Source: Achromobacter pestifer
GTDB lineage: Bacteria > Pseudomonadota > Gammaproteobacteria > Burkholderiales > Burkholderiaceae_B
DNA: 64,000 nt
Direction: 5' to 3'
NCBI RefSeq assembly: GCF_013267355.1
Contig: NZ_CP053985.1
Location: 4,340,001-4,404,000 of the forward strand
In this document: positions 35,641-45,763 of the stretch, one piece after another
How the letters are laid out: each line of letters begins with the position of its first letter
How positions within the stretch are numbered: the stretch's first letter is position 1
The notes under the pieces: generated by a model
Databases searched by the model: none
Told to the model about the DNA's origin: nothing
What the model saw: only the letters and a program-made list of their open reading frames with translations
Translations under genes and position numbers: made by a program

Positions 35641-37842
35641 ATGACTTATCTGGTACTGGCCCGCAAGTGGCGGCCGAGATCGTTCGATACCCTCGTGGGA
35701 CAGGATCACGTGGTGCGCGCGCTGACGCATGCGCTCGATACCCAACGCCTGCATCACGCCTGGCTGTTCACAGGAACCCGCGGCGTGGGCAAGACCACGC
35801 TCTCGCGCATCCTGGCCAAGTCGCTCAACTGCGAAACAGGCATCACTTCCAAGCCTTGCGGCGTCTGTCGCGCCTGCACGGAGATCGATGCCGGACGTTT
35901 CGTCGACTACCTCGAACTGGACGCGGCTTCGAACCGCGGCGTCGAGGAAATGACGCAGCTGCTGGAACAGGCGGTGTACGCGCCGGGAGCGGGGCGCTTC
36001 AAGGTCTACATGATCGACGAAGTCCACATGCTGACCGGGCATGCGTTCAATGCCATGCTCAAGACGCTGGAAGAGCCGCCACCGCACGTCAAATTCATCC
36101 TCGCGACCACCGACCCGCAGAAGATTCCGGTGACGGTGCTGTCGCGCTGCCTGCAGTTCAACCTGAAGCAGATGCCGGCCGACTCCATCGTCGGCCATCT
36201 GCAGGCCGTGCTCGGACAGGAAGACGTGGGCTTCGAGGTGCCGGCCCTGCGGCTGATCGGGCAAGCGGCTTCGGGCTCCATGCGCGACGCCCTGTCGCTG
36301 ACCGACCAGGCCATCGCCTATAGCGCCGGCAATCTGACCGAGGACGCCGTGCGCGGCATGCTCGGCACCATCGATCAGCGGCATCTGGTGCGCCTGCTGG
36401 ATGCCTTGTCCTCCGGCGACGCCAAGGGCGTGCTGGCGGTAGCGGACGAACTGGCCATCCGCGGCCTGTCGTATGCCGGCGCGCTGGCCGACCTGGCCGT
36501 GCTGCTGTCGCGCGTGGCCATCGAGCAGCGCGTGCGCGGCGTGACGCCGGCGGAGGACCCGCTGGCCGGCGACATCGCCCGGCTGGCGCAGGTCCTGCAT
36601 CCCGACGCCGTGCAGCTTTTCTATTCGGTGGCGGTGCATAGCCGCAGCGAACTGACCCTGGCGCCTGACGAGTACGCGGGCTTCATCATGGCCTGCTTGC
36701 GCATGCTGGCGCTCAACGGCGACGCCGGTCCTCAGACTGCGCTTGAAGCGCCCGCCGCGCCGGCCCGCCAGACGGCCGACGCGGCTGTAGCCGCCGCGCC
36801 GGTTGCCGCGCCTGCGCCCGTCGTGGCGCAAGCCCAGCCTGCTCCTGCCGCGGCCGCCGCCCCCGCTCCGACGACTGCCGCAGCGGCAGTTGCTGCGCCG
36901 GCATCCGCGCCCGCTCCCGAGTCCGCGCCCGCAGTCCAGGCATCGCCTGTTGCTCCGCAAACGCCTGTGGCCGCCGAGTCTGTCGCTCCCGCGACCGCCG
37001 CGCAGGTCTCCGAGCCCGCGCCCGTTGCAGCAGAGCCCGAACCTGTCGCTGCGGCGCAAGCCCCGCAAGCCGCCCAGGCCGGCGGCGTGCCGCCTTGGGA
37101 AGACCTGCCGCCCGATGCGCCGGCGGCGTCCGAGTCCGAGGCCGGCAAGACCGCCGGTTCGGCGGCGCTGGCGGTCACGCCGGCTACCGCCGCGGCCATT
37201 GCGCCCGTGCCCGCGCCGCAGGCCGACGATGGCGGTGGCCCGCCCTCCTGGGTCGACGAAGAAATCCCGTTCGAAGCCGAAGGCGGTTTCGCGCCGGATA
37301 ACGGTTTTACGTCGGACCCCGACGACGATGATTTTGAAACCCTGGCCAGCGCGCCCTCGGCTGCGCCGCCCGCCGCCGCGCCTGCCCGGCGCGAAGGCCC
37401 CGCGCCCGCGCGCAAGCGGCAGTCTTCGCGCGCCCGCCTGACGGACATGACTTCGGAAACCTGGCCCGAGCTGGCCGCCCGCCTGCCGGTCACCGGCCTG
37501 GCGGCGGAGCTGGCGCGCCAGAGCGCGTGGGCCGGCGTGCAGGGCGATGCCGTCATCCTGCGCGTCGCCGTCAAGACACTGGCCGAGAGCGAAAGCCGCG
37601 TCCGTCTGCAGACGGTGCTGTGCGAACATTTCGGCCAGGGCATCCGGCTGGACGTCGAGGTTGGCGTGACGGGCGAGGCGACGGCGCATGCCGTGGCCCA
37701 GGCCGAACGTGCCGCCCGCCAGCAGGCCGCCGAAGACGCGGTCGCCGTCGACCCCTTTGTACAGGCGCTCGTCGCCGATTTCGGCGGCCAGGTCGTGCCC
37801 GGCTCGATCCGCCACGTCGATTCCCCCGCCGCCGCTGCCTGA
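35641..37842 (+). CDS. dnaX: DNA polymerase III subunit tau (and gamma)
   Basis: A 733-residue clamp-loader subunit. The AAA+ core has Walker A GTRGVGKTT at residues 45-53, a zinc module (Cys64, 73, 76, 79), Walker B VYMIDEVHML and sensor SGSMRDALSL. An Ala/Pro/Glu-rich disordered linker (about residues 365-600) leads to a C-terminal domain IV/V (MTSETWPELAARLPVTGLAA). The ATG at 35641 gives the canonical MTYLVLARKWRPRSF; the frame is open upstream without protein similarity. No A-AAA-AAG type slippery heptamer was noticed, so tau may be the only product here. It heads dnaX-ybaB-recR. Confidence 0.96.
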   Translation: MTYLVLARKWRPRSFDTLVGQDHVVRALTHALDTQRLHHAWLFTGTRGVGKTTLSRILAKSLNCETGITSKPCGVCRACTEIDAGRFVDYLELDAASNRGVEEMTQLLEQAVYAPGAGRFKVYMIDEVHMLTGHAFNAMLKTLEEPPPHVKFILATTDPQKIPVTVLSRCLQFNLKQMPADSIVGHLQAVLGQEDVGFEVPALRLIGQAASGSMRDALSLTDQAIAYSAGNLTEDAVRGMLGTIDQRHLVRLLDALSSGDAKGVLAVADELAIRGLSYAGALADLAVLLSRVAIEQRVRGVTPAEDPLAGDIARLAQVLHPDAVQLFYSVAVHSRSELTLAPDEYAGFIMACLRMLALNGDAGPQTALEAPAAPARQTADAAVAAAPVAAPAPVVAQAQPAPAAAAAPAPTTAAAAVAAPASAPAPESAPAVQASPVAPQTPVAAESVAPATAAQVSEPAPVAAEPEPVAAAQAPQAAQAGGVPPWEDLPPDAPAASESEAGKTAGSAALAVTPATAAAIAPVPAPQADDGGGPPSWVDEEIPFEAEGGFAPDNGFTSDPDDDDFETLASAPSAAPPAAAPARREGPAPARKRQSSRARLTDMTSETWPELAARLPVTGLAAELARQSAWAGVQGDAVILRVAVKTLAESESRVRLQTVLCEHFGQGIRLDVEVGVTGEATAHAVAQAERAARQQAAEDAVAVDPFVQALVADFGGQVVPGSIRHVDSPAAAA

Positions 37843-37887
37843 AGCGGCGGCTATCTCTTATTCCCCTCGTTCAAGGAAGCATCGATC

Positions 37888-38214
37888 ATGATGAAAGGAC
37901 AACTGGCCGGCCTGATGCGCCAGGCGCAGCAAATGCAGGAAAACATGAAGAAGGCGCAGGACGCGCTGGCCGATATCCAGGTCGAAGGCGCCTCCGGCGG
38001 CGGCCTGGTCAAGGTCACCATGACCTGCCGCCACGACGTCAAACGCGTCGCCATCGACCCGTCGCTGCTGGGCGACGACAAGGACATGCTGGAAGACCTG
38101 GTCGCCGCCGCGTTCAACGACGCGCTGCGCAAGGCCGAAGCCACCTCCCAGGAAAAGATGGCTTCGGTCACCGCCGGCATGCCGCTGCCCCCGGGCATGA
38201 AGCTGCCGTTCTGA
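37888..38214 (+). CDS. ybaB: Nucleoid-associated protein YbaB/EbfC
   Basis: A 108-residue dimeric DNA-binding protein. It begins [20 protein letters not shown] with an N-terminal amphipathic helix, followed by the conserved [20 protein letters not shown] and [15 protein letters not shown]. The length is typical. It is placed 45 nt after dnaX and 19 nt before recR, the conserved dnaX-ybaB-recR order. Confidence 0.95.
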   Translation: MMKGQLAGLMRQAQQMQENMKKAQDALADIQVEGASGGGLVKVTMTCRHDVKRVAIDPSLLGDDKDMLEDLVAAAFNDALRKAEATSQEKMASVTAGMPLPPGMKLPF

Positions 38215-38233
38215 ACGCAGCCCCAAGGCCGCA

Positions 38234-38842
38234 ATGGACCCGCTACTGCCTGAACCCGAGCCGCTCGTCTCGCTGATCGAGGCGCTGCGGCGCCTGCCCG
38301 GCGTGGGCGTGCGCTCCGCTCGGCGCATGGCCTATCACCTGCTGCAGCATGATCCGCAAGGCGCGGACATGCTGGGGCGGGCGCTGGCGGGCGCGGTGCA
38401 TGACTTGAAGCATTGCGCCCGCTGCAACAGCTTCTCGGAAGACGAGGTCTGCGGCACCTGCGTCAATCCCAAGCGCGATCCCTCGCTGCTGTGCATCGTC
38501 GAGACGCCGGCCGACCAGAACATGATCGAGTCCAGCCACGGCTACCGCGGCCTGTACTACGTGCTGATGGGCCGCGTCGCGCCGCTCGAAGGGATCGGTC
38601 CGCGCGAGCTGGATTTCGAGCGGGTGATCAAGCGCGCGACCGACGGCGCGGTGCAGGAAGTCATCCTGGCCACCAACTTCACCGCCGAAGGCGAAACCAC
38701 CGCCCACTTCCTGGGCGAAGCGCTGGGCGAGCGCGGCCTGCGGGTCACGCGGCTGGCGCGCGGCGTGCCTGCCGGCAGCGAACTGGAATACGTGGACGCC
38801 GGGACCATCGCCTGGGCCCTGATGGAGCGCAAGACCACCTGA
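38234..38842 (+). CDS. recR: Recombination mediator protein RecR
   Basis: A 202-residue RecFOR-pathway protein that helps load RecA at gaps. It shows the helix-hairpin-helix [20 protein letters not shown], a four-cysteine zinc finger ([16 protein letters not shown]), a Toprim domain ([20 protein letters not shown]) and a C-terminal Walker B-like [18 protein letters not shown]. It starts 19 nt after ybaB and is full length. The CoA-transferase operon begins 68 nt downstream. Confidence 0.96.
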   Translation: MDPLLPEPEPLVSLIEALRRLPGVGVRSARRMAYHLLQHDPQGADMLGRALAGAVHDLKHCARCNSFSEDEVCGTCVNPKRDPSLLCIVETPADQNMIESSHGYRGLYYVLMGRVAPLEGIGPRELDFERVIKRATDGAVQEVILATNFTAEGETTAHFLGEALGERGLRVTRLARGVPAGSELEYVDAGTIAWALMERKTT

Positions 38843-38910
38843 CTCCGCAGTACCAGAACGCCTTGCCGGCAATGTATCGGCAAAGGCAAAAACAGTGAGG
38901 TAGACAAACC

Positions 38911-40170
38911 ATGTCAGCGCTGACCGGACTGAAGGTCCTGGAACTCGGCACGCTCATCGCCGGTCCTTTTGCCGCGCGCATCTTCGGCGAATTCGGCGCC
39001 GACGTCATCAAGGTGGAAACGCCCCACGGGCCTGACGGCACGGGCGGCGGCGATCCCATCCGCAGCTGGCGCCATCTGCACGAGGGCAATTCCCTCTGGT
39101 GGACGGTGCAGGCCCGCAACAAGCAATCCATTGCCCTTAACCTGAAAGACCCGCGCGCGCGCGAAATCGCCTGCAAGTTGGCGCTGGACGCCGACGTGGT
39201 GGTCGAGAACTACCGGCCGGGCGTGCTCGAGAAGTGGGGGCTGGGCTACGAACAGCTACGCGCGATCAACCCCGCGCTCATCATGGTGCGCCTGTCCGGC
39301 TATGGGCAGACCGGTCCCATGAAGGACCAGCCCGGTTTCGGCGCCATCGGCGAATCCATGGGCGGGCTGCGCTACGTGTCGGGCCATCCCGACCGGCCGC
39401 CCCTGCGCGTCGGTATCTCGATCGGCGATTCCATCGCCGCCCTGCATGGTGTCATCGGCGCCATGATGGCGCTGCGCCACCGCGACGCCACGGGCGGGCG
39501 CTGGAACGGCAAGCAGGGCGCGGATTGCCAGGCGGGGCAGGGCCAGATGGTGGACGTGGCGCTGTACGAGGCCGTGTTCAACATGATGGAAAGCCTGGTG
39601 CCCGAATACGACGTGGCCGGCGTGGTGCGCGAGCGCACGGGCGGCGCGTTGCCCGGCATCGTGCCTTCGAATACCTACACCACCCGCGATGGCCAGAACA
39701 TCGTCATCGCCGGCAACGGCGACGCGATCTTCCACCGGCTGATGCGCGCCATCGGCCGCGACGACCTGGCCACGGATCCAGGGCTGGTGCGCAACGATGG
39801 CCGCGCCAAGCGCGTGGAAGAGATCGACGGCGCCATCCAGCAGTGGTGCGGCGCGCGCGGCATCGAAGAGGCGCTGGGCGTCCTCAAGTGCGCCGACGTG
39901 CCCGTGGGCAAGATCTACAGCGTGGCCGACATGTTCAGCGATCCGCAGTTCCTGGCGCGCCGCATGATAGAGCAGCATCGTTTCCCCGACGGCACGCCGG
40001 TCAAGCTGCCGGCCGTGGTGCCCAAACTGTCGGAGACGCCCGGCGAGACGCGCTGGGTGGGCCCGGTATTAGGGGAACATACCGAGGAAGTCCTGAAATC
40101 GCTGGGGTATGATTCAGCGGCTATAGAAGAGCTGGCAAAGACCGGCGCTATCGGTCTGCCCGACAACTAG
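38911..40170 (+). CDS. CaiB/BaiF family CoA-transferase (class III)
   Basis: A 419-residue class III CoA-transferase. Motifs are LKVLELGTLIAGPFAARIFG, EFGADVIKVETPHGPDG, VVENYRPGVLEKWGLGYEQL, LIMVRLSGYGQTGPMKDQPG and the catalytic-aspartate strand MVDVALYEAVF (Asp near residue 214). A short insert GGRWNGKQGADCQAG just before the aspartate is unusual. Members move CoA between dicarboxylic acids such as succinate, glutarate, itaconate or citramalate and their partners. It is the first gene of a tight operon with a NitT/TauT-type importer, 11 nt before the binding protein, so it may activate the imported acid. The donor and acceptor are unknown. Confidence 0.9.
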   Translation: MSALTGLKVLELGTLIAGPFAARIFGEFGADVIKVETPHGPDGTGGGDPIRSWRHLHEGNSLWWTVQARNKQSIALNLKDPRAREIACKLALDADVVVENYRPGVLEKWGLGYEQLRAINPALIMVRLSGYGQTGPMKDQPGFGAIGESMGGLRYVSGHPDRPPLRVGISIGDSIAALHGVIGAMMALRHRDATGGRWNGKQGADCQAGQGQMVDVALYEAVFNMMESLVPEYDVAGVVRERTGGALPGIVPSNTYTTRDGQNIVIAGNGDAIFHRLMRAIGRDDLATDPGLVRNDGRAKRVEEIDGAIQQWCGARGIEEALGVLKCADVPVGKIYSVADMFSDPQFLARRMIEQHRFPDGTPVKLPAVVPKLSETPGETRWVGPVLGEHTEEVLKSLGYDSAAIEELAKTGAIGLPDN

Positions 40171-40181
40171 GAGACAACCAC

Positions 40182-41222
40182 ATGTCAGTCACTCGCCGTG
40201 ATCTGCTCAAGATGGCCGGCGCCGCCGGCGTCATGGGCATGGCGCCCGCCATCGTGCGCGCGCAGAAGCTGGAGAAGACCAAGGTCCAGATCGCAGTCGG
40301 CGGCAAGCCGCTGATCTACTATCTCCCCTTGTCCATCGCGGAAGCCCGCGGCTACTTCAAGGACGAAGGGCTGGACGTCAGCATCGCCGACTTCGCGGGT
40401 GGCTCCAAGGCCTTGCAGGCCGTGGTGGGCGGCAGCGCCGACATCGTGTCGGGCGCCTTCGAACACACCTTGTCCATGCAGTCCAAGGGCCAGGCCTATC
40501 GCGCCTTCGTGCTGCAGGGCCGCGCGCCGATGATAGGCGTGGGCGTGTCCAAGAAGAACCTGCCCAACTACAAGGGTCCCGCCGACCTGAAGGGCAAGAA
40601 GATCGGCGTGACCGCGCCGGGCTCGTCCACCAACATGGTGGTCAGCTTCTTCCTGGCCAAGCACGGCCTGAAGGCCTCGGATGTCTCCATCATCGGCGTG
40701 GGCGCGGGCGCCGGCGCGGTGACCGCGCTGCGCAGCGGCCAGATCGACGCCATCTCCAATACCGACCCCGTGGTGTCGATGCTGGAAATGCCGGGCGACA
40801 TCCAGATCATCGTCGACACGCGCACGCTCAAGGACACCAAGGACATCTTCGGCGGCAACATGCCGGCGGGCTGCCTGTATGCGCCGCAAGCCTTCATCGA
40901 CGCCAACCCCAACACCACCCAGGCCCTGGCCAACGCCCTGGTGCGCGCCGACAAGTGGATCCAGAAGGCCGGCGCCGACGAAATCGCCAAGGTCGTGCCG
41001 GAAACCTATCTGCTGGGCGATCCGGCCGTGTACAAGGCCGCCATCGCCAAGAGCCTGGAAGGCTTGTCGCCGGACGGCATGATTCCCGAGGATGGCGCGG
41101 CCACCGCGCTCAAGGCGCTGGCCGCCTACCAGGCGGATTTCGACGGCGCCAAGATCGACCCGTCCAAGGTCTGGACCAACGACTACGCGCGCCGCGCCAA
41201 CGAGAAGTACCCCAATGGCTGA
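40182..41222 (+). CDS. Tat-exported ABC substrate-binding protein (NitT/TauT/SsuA type)
   Basis: A 346-residue periplasmic binding protein. The N-terminus TRRDLLKMAGAAGVMGMAPA is a twin-arginine signal, with cleavage near residue 29 (VRAQ). Then come VQIAVGGKPLIYYLPLSIAE, ARGYFKDEGLDVSIADFAGG, the NMT1/SsuA-like ligand fold, and KIGVTAPGSSTNMVVSFFLA. Tat export suggests folding or cofactor binding in the cytoplasm, seen in part of this family. The stop overlaps the ATPase gene by 8 nt. Known relatives bind sulfonates, nitrate, pyrimidine precursors or aromatic acids; the ligand here is not determinable. Confidence 0.9.
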   Translation: MSVTRRDLLKMAGAAGVMGMAPAIVRAQKLEKTKVQIAVGGKPLIYYLPLSIAEARGYFKDEGLDVSIADFAGGSKALQAVVGGSADIVSGAFEHTLSMQSKGQAYRAFVLQGRAPMIGVGVSKKNLPNYKGPADLKGKKIGVTAPGSSTNMVVSFFLAKHGLKASDVSIIGVGAGAGAVTALRSGQIDAISNTDPVVSMLEMPGDIQIIVDTRTLKDTKDIFGGNMPAGCLYAPQAFIDANPNTTQALANALVRADKWIQKAGADEIAKVVPETYLLGDPAVYKAAIAKSLEGLSPDGMIPEDGAATALKALAAYQADFDGAKIDPSKVWTNDYARRANEKYPNG

Positions 41223-42024
41223 AGCCGCGCTGTCGCTGGAAAACATCAGTTGCACCTTTGTCTCCCGCGACGACCGGTCGCAGCGCTACACCGCTGTCAG
41301 CGACACCACCCTGGCCATCGAGCCGGGCGAGTTCGTGTCGGTGGTGGGCCCGACCGGCTGCGGCAAGTCCACCTTGCTCAACGTCGGCGCCGGCTTGTTG
41401 GCGCCGTCGTCGGGCCAGGTAAAGGTCTTCGGGAAGCCGCTGTCCGGCATCAATGAGCGGGCCGGCTACATGTTCCAGGGTGAGGCCCTGCTGCCCTGGC
41501 GCAACGCGCTGGACAACGTGGTGGCGGGGCTGGACTTCGCCGGCGTGCCGCGCCAGCAGGCGCTGGAGCGCGGCCGCGAATGGATGCGCCGCGTCGGCCT
41601 GGGCGGCTTCGAGAGCCGTTATCCGCACCAGATGTCGGGCGGCATGCGCAAGCGCGCGATGCTGGCGCAGACGCTGATCCGCGATCCCGACATCATCTTG
41701 ATGGACGAGCCGTTCTCGGCGCTGGACATCCAGACCCGCCAGCTCATGGAGAACGAGGTCCTGGACCTCTGGATGGCCAAGCGCCGCGCCGTGCTCTTCA
41801 TCACGCACGACCTGGACGAGGCCATCGCCATGAGCGACCGCGTGGTGGTGCTGTCGGCAGGGCCCGGCACGCATCCCATCGGCGAATTCGTCATCGACCT
41901 GCCGCGTCCGCGCGACGTGGCCGAAGTGCGCTCGGATCCGCGCTTTGTGGAGTTGCACGCCGCCATCTGGGGCGTGCTGCGCGAAGAAGTCTTGAAGGGC
42001 TATGCCCAACAGAAGCGAGCCTGA
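41215..42024 (+). CDS. ABC transporter ATP-binding protein (NitT/TauT type)
   Basis: A 269-residue ATPase. Walker A is GPTGCGKSTLLN, the Q-loop is YMFQGEALLPWRNALDN, the signature is MSGGMRKRAMLAQ, Walker B is IILMDEPFSALD and the switch histidine is in LFITHDLDEAI. The ATG at 41215 lies within the end of the binding-protein gene (8-nt overlap), giving MAEAALSLENISC; a longer frame is shadow. The permease follows after 3 nt. This is a SsuB/TauB-like importer ATPase. Confidence 0.93.
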   Translation: MAEAALSLENISCTFVSRDDRSQRYTAVSDTTLAIEPGEFVSVVGPTGCGKSTLLNVGAGLLAPSSGQVKVFGKPLSGINERAGYMFQGEALLPWRNALDNVVAGLDFAGVPRQQALERGREWMRRVGLGGFESRYPHQMSGGMRKRAMLAQTLIRDPDIILMDEPFSALDIQTRQLMENEVLDLWMAKRRAVLFITHDLDEAIAMSDRVVVLSAGPGTHPIGEFVIDLPRPRDVAEVRSDPRFVELHAAIWGVLREEVLKGYAQQKRA

Positions 42025-42027
42025 GCC

Positions 42028-42822
42028 ATGTCCAAGCTGATCAAACCCGGTTCGGCCAGCCTGCGCTTCTGGCAATTGCTGCTGCTCGTCATCATTCTTC
42101 TGGCGTGGCATTTCGCATCGCGCGATCCCAAGGTGGCGTTCTTCTTCGGCGAACCGCTGAAAGTGTGGGGCCGCATCTGGGCCTGGTTCGTCACCAACGC
42201 GGATATCTACACCCATCTAGGCGTGACGTTGACCGAGACCGTGCTGGCCTTTTTCATCGGCACCATCGCCGGCCTGGCCTTCGGCCTGTGGCTGGGCCTG
42301 TCGCCCGGCGCCAGCGCGATCCTCGATCCCTACATCAAGGCCGCCAACTCGATGCCGCGCGTCATTCTCGCGCCCATCTTCGGCATGTGGTTCGGCCTGG
42401 GCATCTGGTCCAAGGTGGCGCTGGCGGTGACGCTGGTGTTCTTCATCGTGTTCTTCAACGTCTACCAGGGCGTGCGCGAAGTCAGCCCCACCTTGCTGGA
42501 CAACGCCAGGATGCTGGGCGCGCGCCGGCGCCAGCTGCTGCGGCACGTGTACCTGCCTTCCGCCACCAGCTGGGTGTTCTCCAGCCTGCATACCTCGGTG
42601 GGCCTGGCCTTCGTGGGCGCGGTGGTCGGCGAGTACCTGGGCTCGGCCAGCGGCGTCGGCTACCTGATCCTGCAGGCCGAAGGCACCTTCGATGTGAACA
42701 CCGTGTTCGCGGGCATCATCGTGCTCACGGCTTTTGCGCTGGTGCTGGACGCCGTCGTCGGCATGGGCGAAAAGCGGCTGATGAAATGGCAGCCCAGGTC
42801 CGGCGAAACCGAAAAGATCTGA
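42028..42822 (+). CDS. ABC transporter permease (NitT/TauT type)
   Basis: A 264-residue inner-membrane permease with about six segments, the first being FWQLLLLVIILLAWHFA. The cytoplasmic EAA loop is LLDNARMLGARRRQLLRHVY and the segment SMPRVILAPIFGMWFGLGIW is typical of SsuC/TauC permeases. It is the third component of the importer, 3 nt after the ATPase and 12 nt before the CMD-like gene. Confidence 0.93.
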   Translation: MSKLIKPGSASLRFWQLLLLVIILLAWHFASRDPKVAFFFGEPLKVWGRIWAWFVTNADIYTHLGVTLTETVLAFFIGTIAGLAFGLWLGLSPGASAILDPYIKAANSMPRVILAPIFGMWFGLGIWSKVALAVTLVFFIVFFNVYQGVREVSPTLLDNARMLGARRRQLLRHVYLPSATSWVFSSLHTSVGLAFVGAVVGEYLGSASGVGYLILQAEGTFDVNTVFAGIIVLTAFALVLDAVVGMGEKRLMKWQPRSGETEKI

Positions 42823-42834
42823 CCGGAGTTTTCC

Positions 42835-43362
42835 ATGGCCCGCCTACCCTACGCCGACCTGACCCACCCCGAAGCCAAGCCCTTGGTGGACCGCATCGTC
42901 GCCGAGCGCGGCAGCGTCCTGCACCTGTACCAGATGCTGCTGCACAGCCCCGCCGTGGCGGGCGGCTGGCTCAATTACCTGACCTCGATCCGCCAGCTCA
43001 GCACCTTGCCCGGCGATCTGCGCGAACTGGTGATCATGCGCGTGGCGGCCATCAACGGCGCGCCCTACGAGGCCGACCAGCATGCGCCCATCGCGCTGAA
43101 GGAAGGCGTGTCGCAGGCGCAGCTGGATGCGCTGAACGCTTGGGAAAGTTCGGACCTGTTTGACGAACGCGAAAGGGCGGTGCTGGCGTATACCGACGCC
43201 ATGACGCGCAATGTGCAGGTGCCGGAACCCGTGTTCCGGGCGGCCCGCGCGGCCATGGGTTCGGAAAAACTCATCGTGGAACTGACCGCGACGGTGGCGG
43301 CCTACAACATGGTGTCGCGCTTCCTGGAAGCGCTGCAGGTGCACTCGCACGATCACCGCTGA
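42835..43362 (+). CDS. Carboxymuconolactone decarboxylase-like (AhpD-fold) protein
   Basis: A 175-residue all-helical protein of the CMD superfamily (LYQMLLHSPAVAGGWLNYLT, then LRELVIMRVAAINGAPYEAD, QHAPIALKEG). The redox CxxC of AhpD proteins is absent: the corresponding stretch reads GAPYEADQHA, with only the histidine kept. It is thus more like gamma-CMD-type or uncharacterised AhpD-fold proteins than a peroxidase. It is the last gene of the CoA-transferase/ABC operon and may process the imported compound; the reaction is unknown. A GC-rich hairpin follows. Confidence 0.85.
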   Translation: MARLPYADLTHPEAKPLVDRIVAERGSVLHLYQMLLHSPAVAGGWLNYLTSIRQLSTLPGDLRELVIMRVAAINGAPYEADQHAPIALKEGVSQAQLDALNAWESSDLFDERERAVLAYTDAMTRNVQVPEPVFRAARAAMGSEKLIVELTATVAAYNMVSRFLEALQVHSHDHR

Positions 43363-43369
43363 TGCGTAC

Positions 43370-43391
43370 GCGCGGCCCGTCGGGGCCGCGC
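43370..43391 (+). terminator. GC-rich hairpin after the CoA-transferase/ABC operon
   Basis: GCGCGGCCC (43370-43378) pairs with GGGCCGCGC (43383-43391) around GTCG, 8 nt past the stop. Only three T residues follow, so termination may be partial. It also lies beyond the convergent transaldolase gene. Confidence 0.5.
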
Positions 43392-43425
43392 GCATGTTTG
43401 CCGATATCGTGGCGGAAAATCCCGC

Positions 43426-44379
43426 TCAGGCGCGTTGCGCCTCGATCAACGCATCCAGCTTGACCGCGTCCGCCACGAACAGGCGGATGCCTTCCGACAG
43501 CTTTTCACTGGCCATCGCATCTTCGTTGAGCAGCGTGCGGAACGTGACTTCGTCCGCGCCGATGCGCGCGATGCCGGCGGGAATGTCGTCGGCGCGCAAT
43601 TGCGCGGGCGCGTCGCCCTCGGTGCTGGCCAGCTTGGTCAGCAGTTCCGGGCTGATGGTCAGCAGGTCGCAGCCCGACAGCGCCAGGATCTGGCCCACGT
43701 TGCGGAAGCTCGCGCCCATGATCTCGGTGGGCAGGCCGAAGTGCTTGTAGTACTGGTAGATCCGCGTGACGGACAGCACGCCCGGGTCGCGCGCGCCGGC
43801 GTTGTCGGCTTCGACCCAGTTGGCGCCGGCGGACTTCTTGTGCCAGTCGTAGATGCGGCCGACGAAGGGGGAAATCAGCTGCACGTGCGCGTCGGCGCAG
43901 GCCACGGCCTGCGGCAGCGAGAACAGCAGGGTCAGGTTGCAGCGCACGCCTTCCGATTGCAGCGCGCGGGCGGCCTGGATGCCTTCCCAGGTCGAGGCGA
44001 TCTTGATCAGCACGCGCTCGCGCGGCACGCCGGCAGCTTCGTACAGGGCGATCAGGCTGCGGGCGCGCTCGATGGTGGCGCGGGTGTCGAACGACAGGCG
44101 GGCGTCGACTTCGGTCGATACGCGGCCCGGAACGATGTCCAGGATGGCGCGGCCGAAGGCGACCAGCAGGCGGTCCATGAGCTCGGCGGTGGGCGCGCCG
44201 CGGTGTTCGCGCGCGGTCTTTTCCAGCAGGGGGCGGTAGGCGTCCTGCTGGACGGCCTTGAGAATAAGGGACGGATTGGTGGTGGCGTCGGTGGGACGCA
44301 GCGCCTTCATGGCTTCGAAATCCCCCGTGTCGGCGACGACGGTGGTGTGATTGCGCAGGGCGTCAAGTTGGCTGGACAT
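43426..44379 (-). CDS. tal: Transaldolase
   Basis: A 317-residue enzyme of the pentose phosphate pathway that transfers dihydroxyacetone from sedoheptulose 7-phosphate to glyceraldehyde 3-phosphate. Signatures are [33 protein letters not shown] and the Schiff-base lysine in [19 protein letters not shown], followed by [13 protein letters not shown]. The length and motifs are TalB-type (long form). It is monocistronic, transcribed leftward, and divergent from carA across 219 bp. Confidence 0.95.
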   Translation of the reverse strand: MSSQLDALRNHTTVVADTGDFEAMKALRPTDATTNPSLILKAVQQDAYRPLLEKTAREHRGAPTAELMDRLLVAFGRAILDIVPGRVSTEVDARLSFDTRATIERARSLIALYEAAGVPRERVLIKIASTWEGIQAARALQSEGVRCNLTLLFSLPQAVACADAHVQLISPFVGRIYDWHKKSAGANWVEADNAGARDPGVLSVTRIYQYYKHFGLPTEIMGASFRNVGQILALSGCDLLTISPELLTKLASTEGDAPAQLRADDIPAGIARIGADEVTFRTLLNEDAMASEKLSEGIRLFVADAVKLDALIEAQRA

Positions 44380-44553
44380 GGACGGTACGGCTCGCAGCTG
44401 GCTAGGGTTGAAGGTGCCCTAGCGTATCACCGAGGCCGCCAGGCCGCCGTCGGCCGGACGAGGGAGGGGGGCGGCGGGACGCGGAAAAACAGGCCAAAAC
44501 CCCGTTTCCGGCCTTATTTGGCGCGGTTCGCCGGGAAAAGCGGCCGCTCAAGG

Positions 44554-44559
44554 TATAAT
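44554..44559 (+). promoter_or_regulatory. -10 box of the carAB promoter
   Basis: A perfect TATAAT at 44554-44559, 39 nt before the carA start, in an AT-richer patch. No good -35 is seen 16-18 bp upstream. No arginine-operator or attenuator structure was recognised in the short leader. Confidence 0.6.
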
Positions 44560-44598
44560 CCGAAGGTTTGATTATCGATTCTAAAACCGGGGTTTACT

Positions 44599-45753
<1,155 letters not shown>

Positions 45754-45763
45754 AGATTGCATC

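Noticed and set aside
44400..44598. Pyrimidine-responsive attenuator upstream of carA
   Set aside because: I found a -10 box but no terminator hairpin with a T run and no leader peptide. CTAGGG/CCCTAG at 44400-44422 is short and lies in the transaldolase promoter region.
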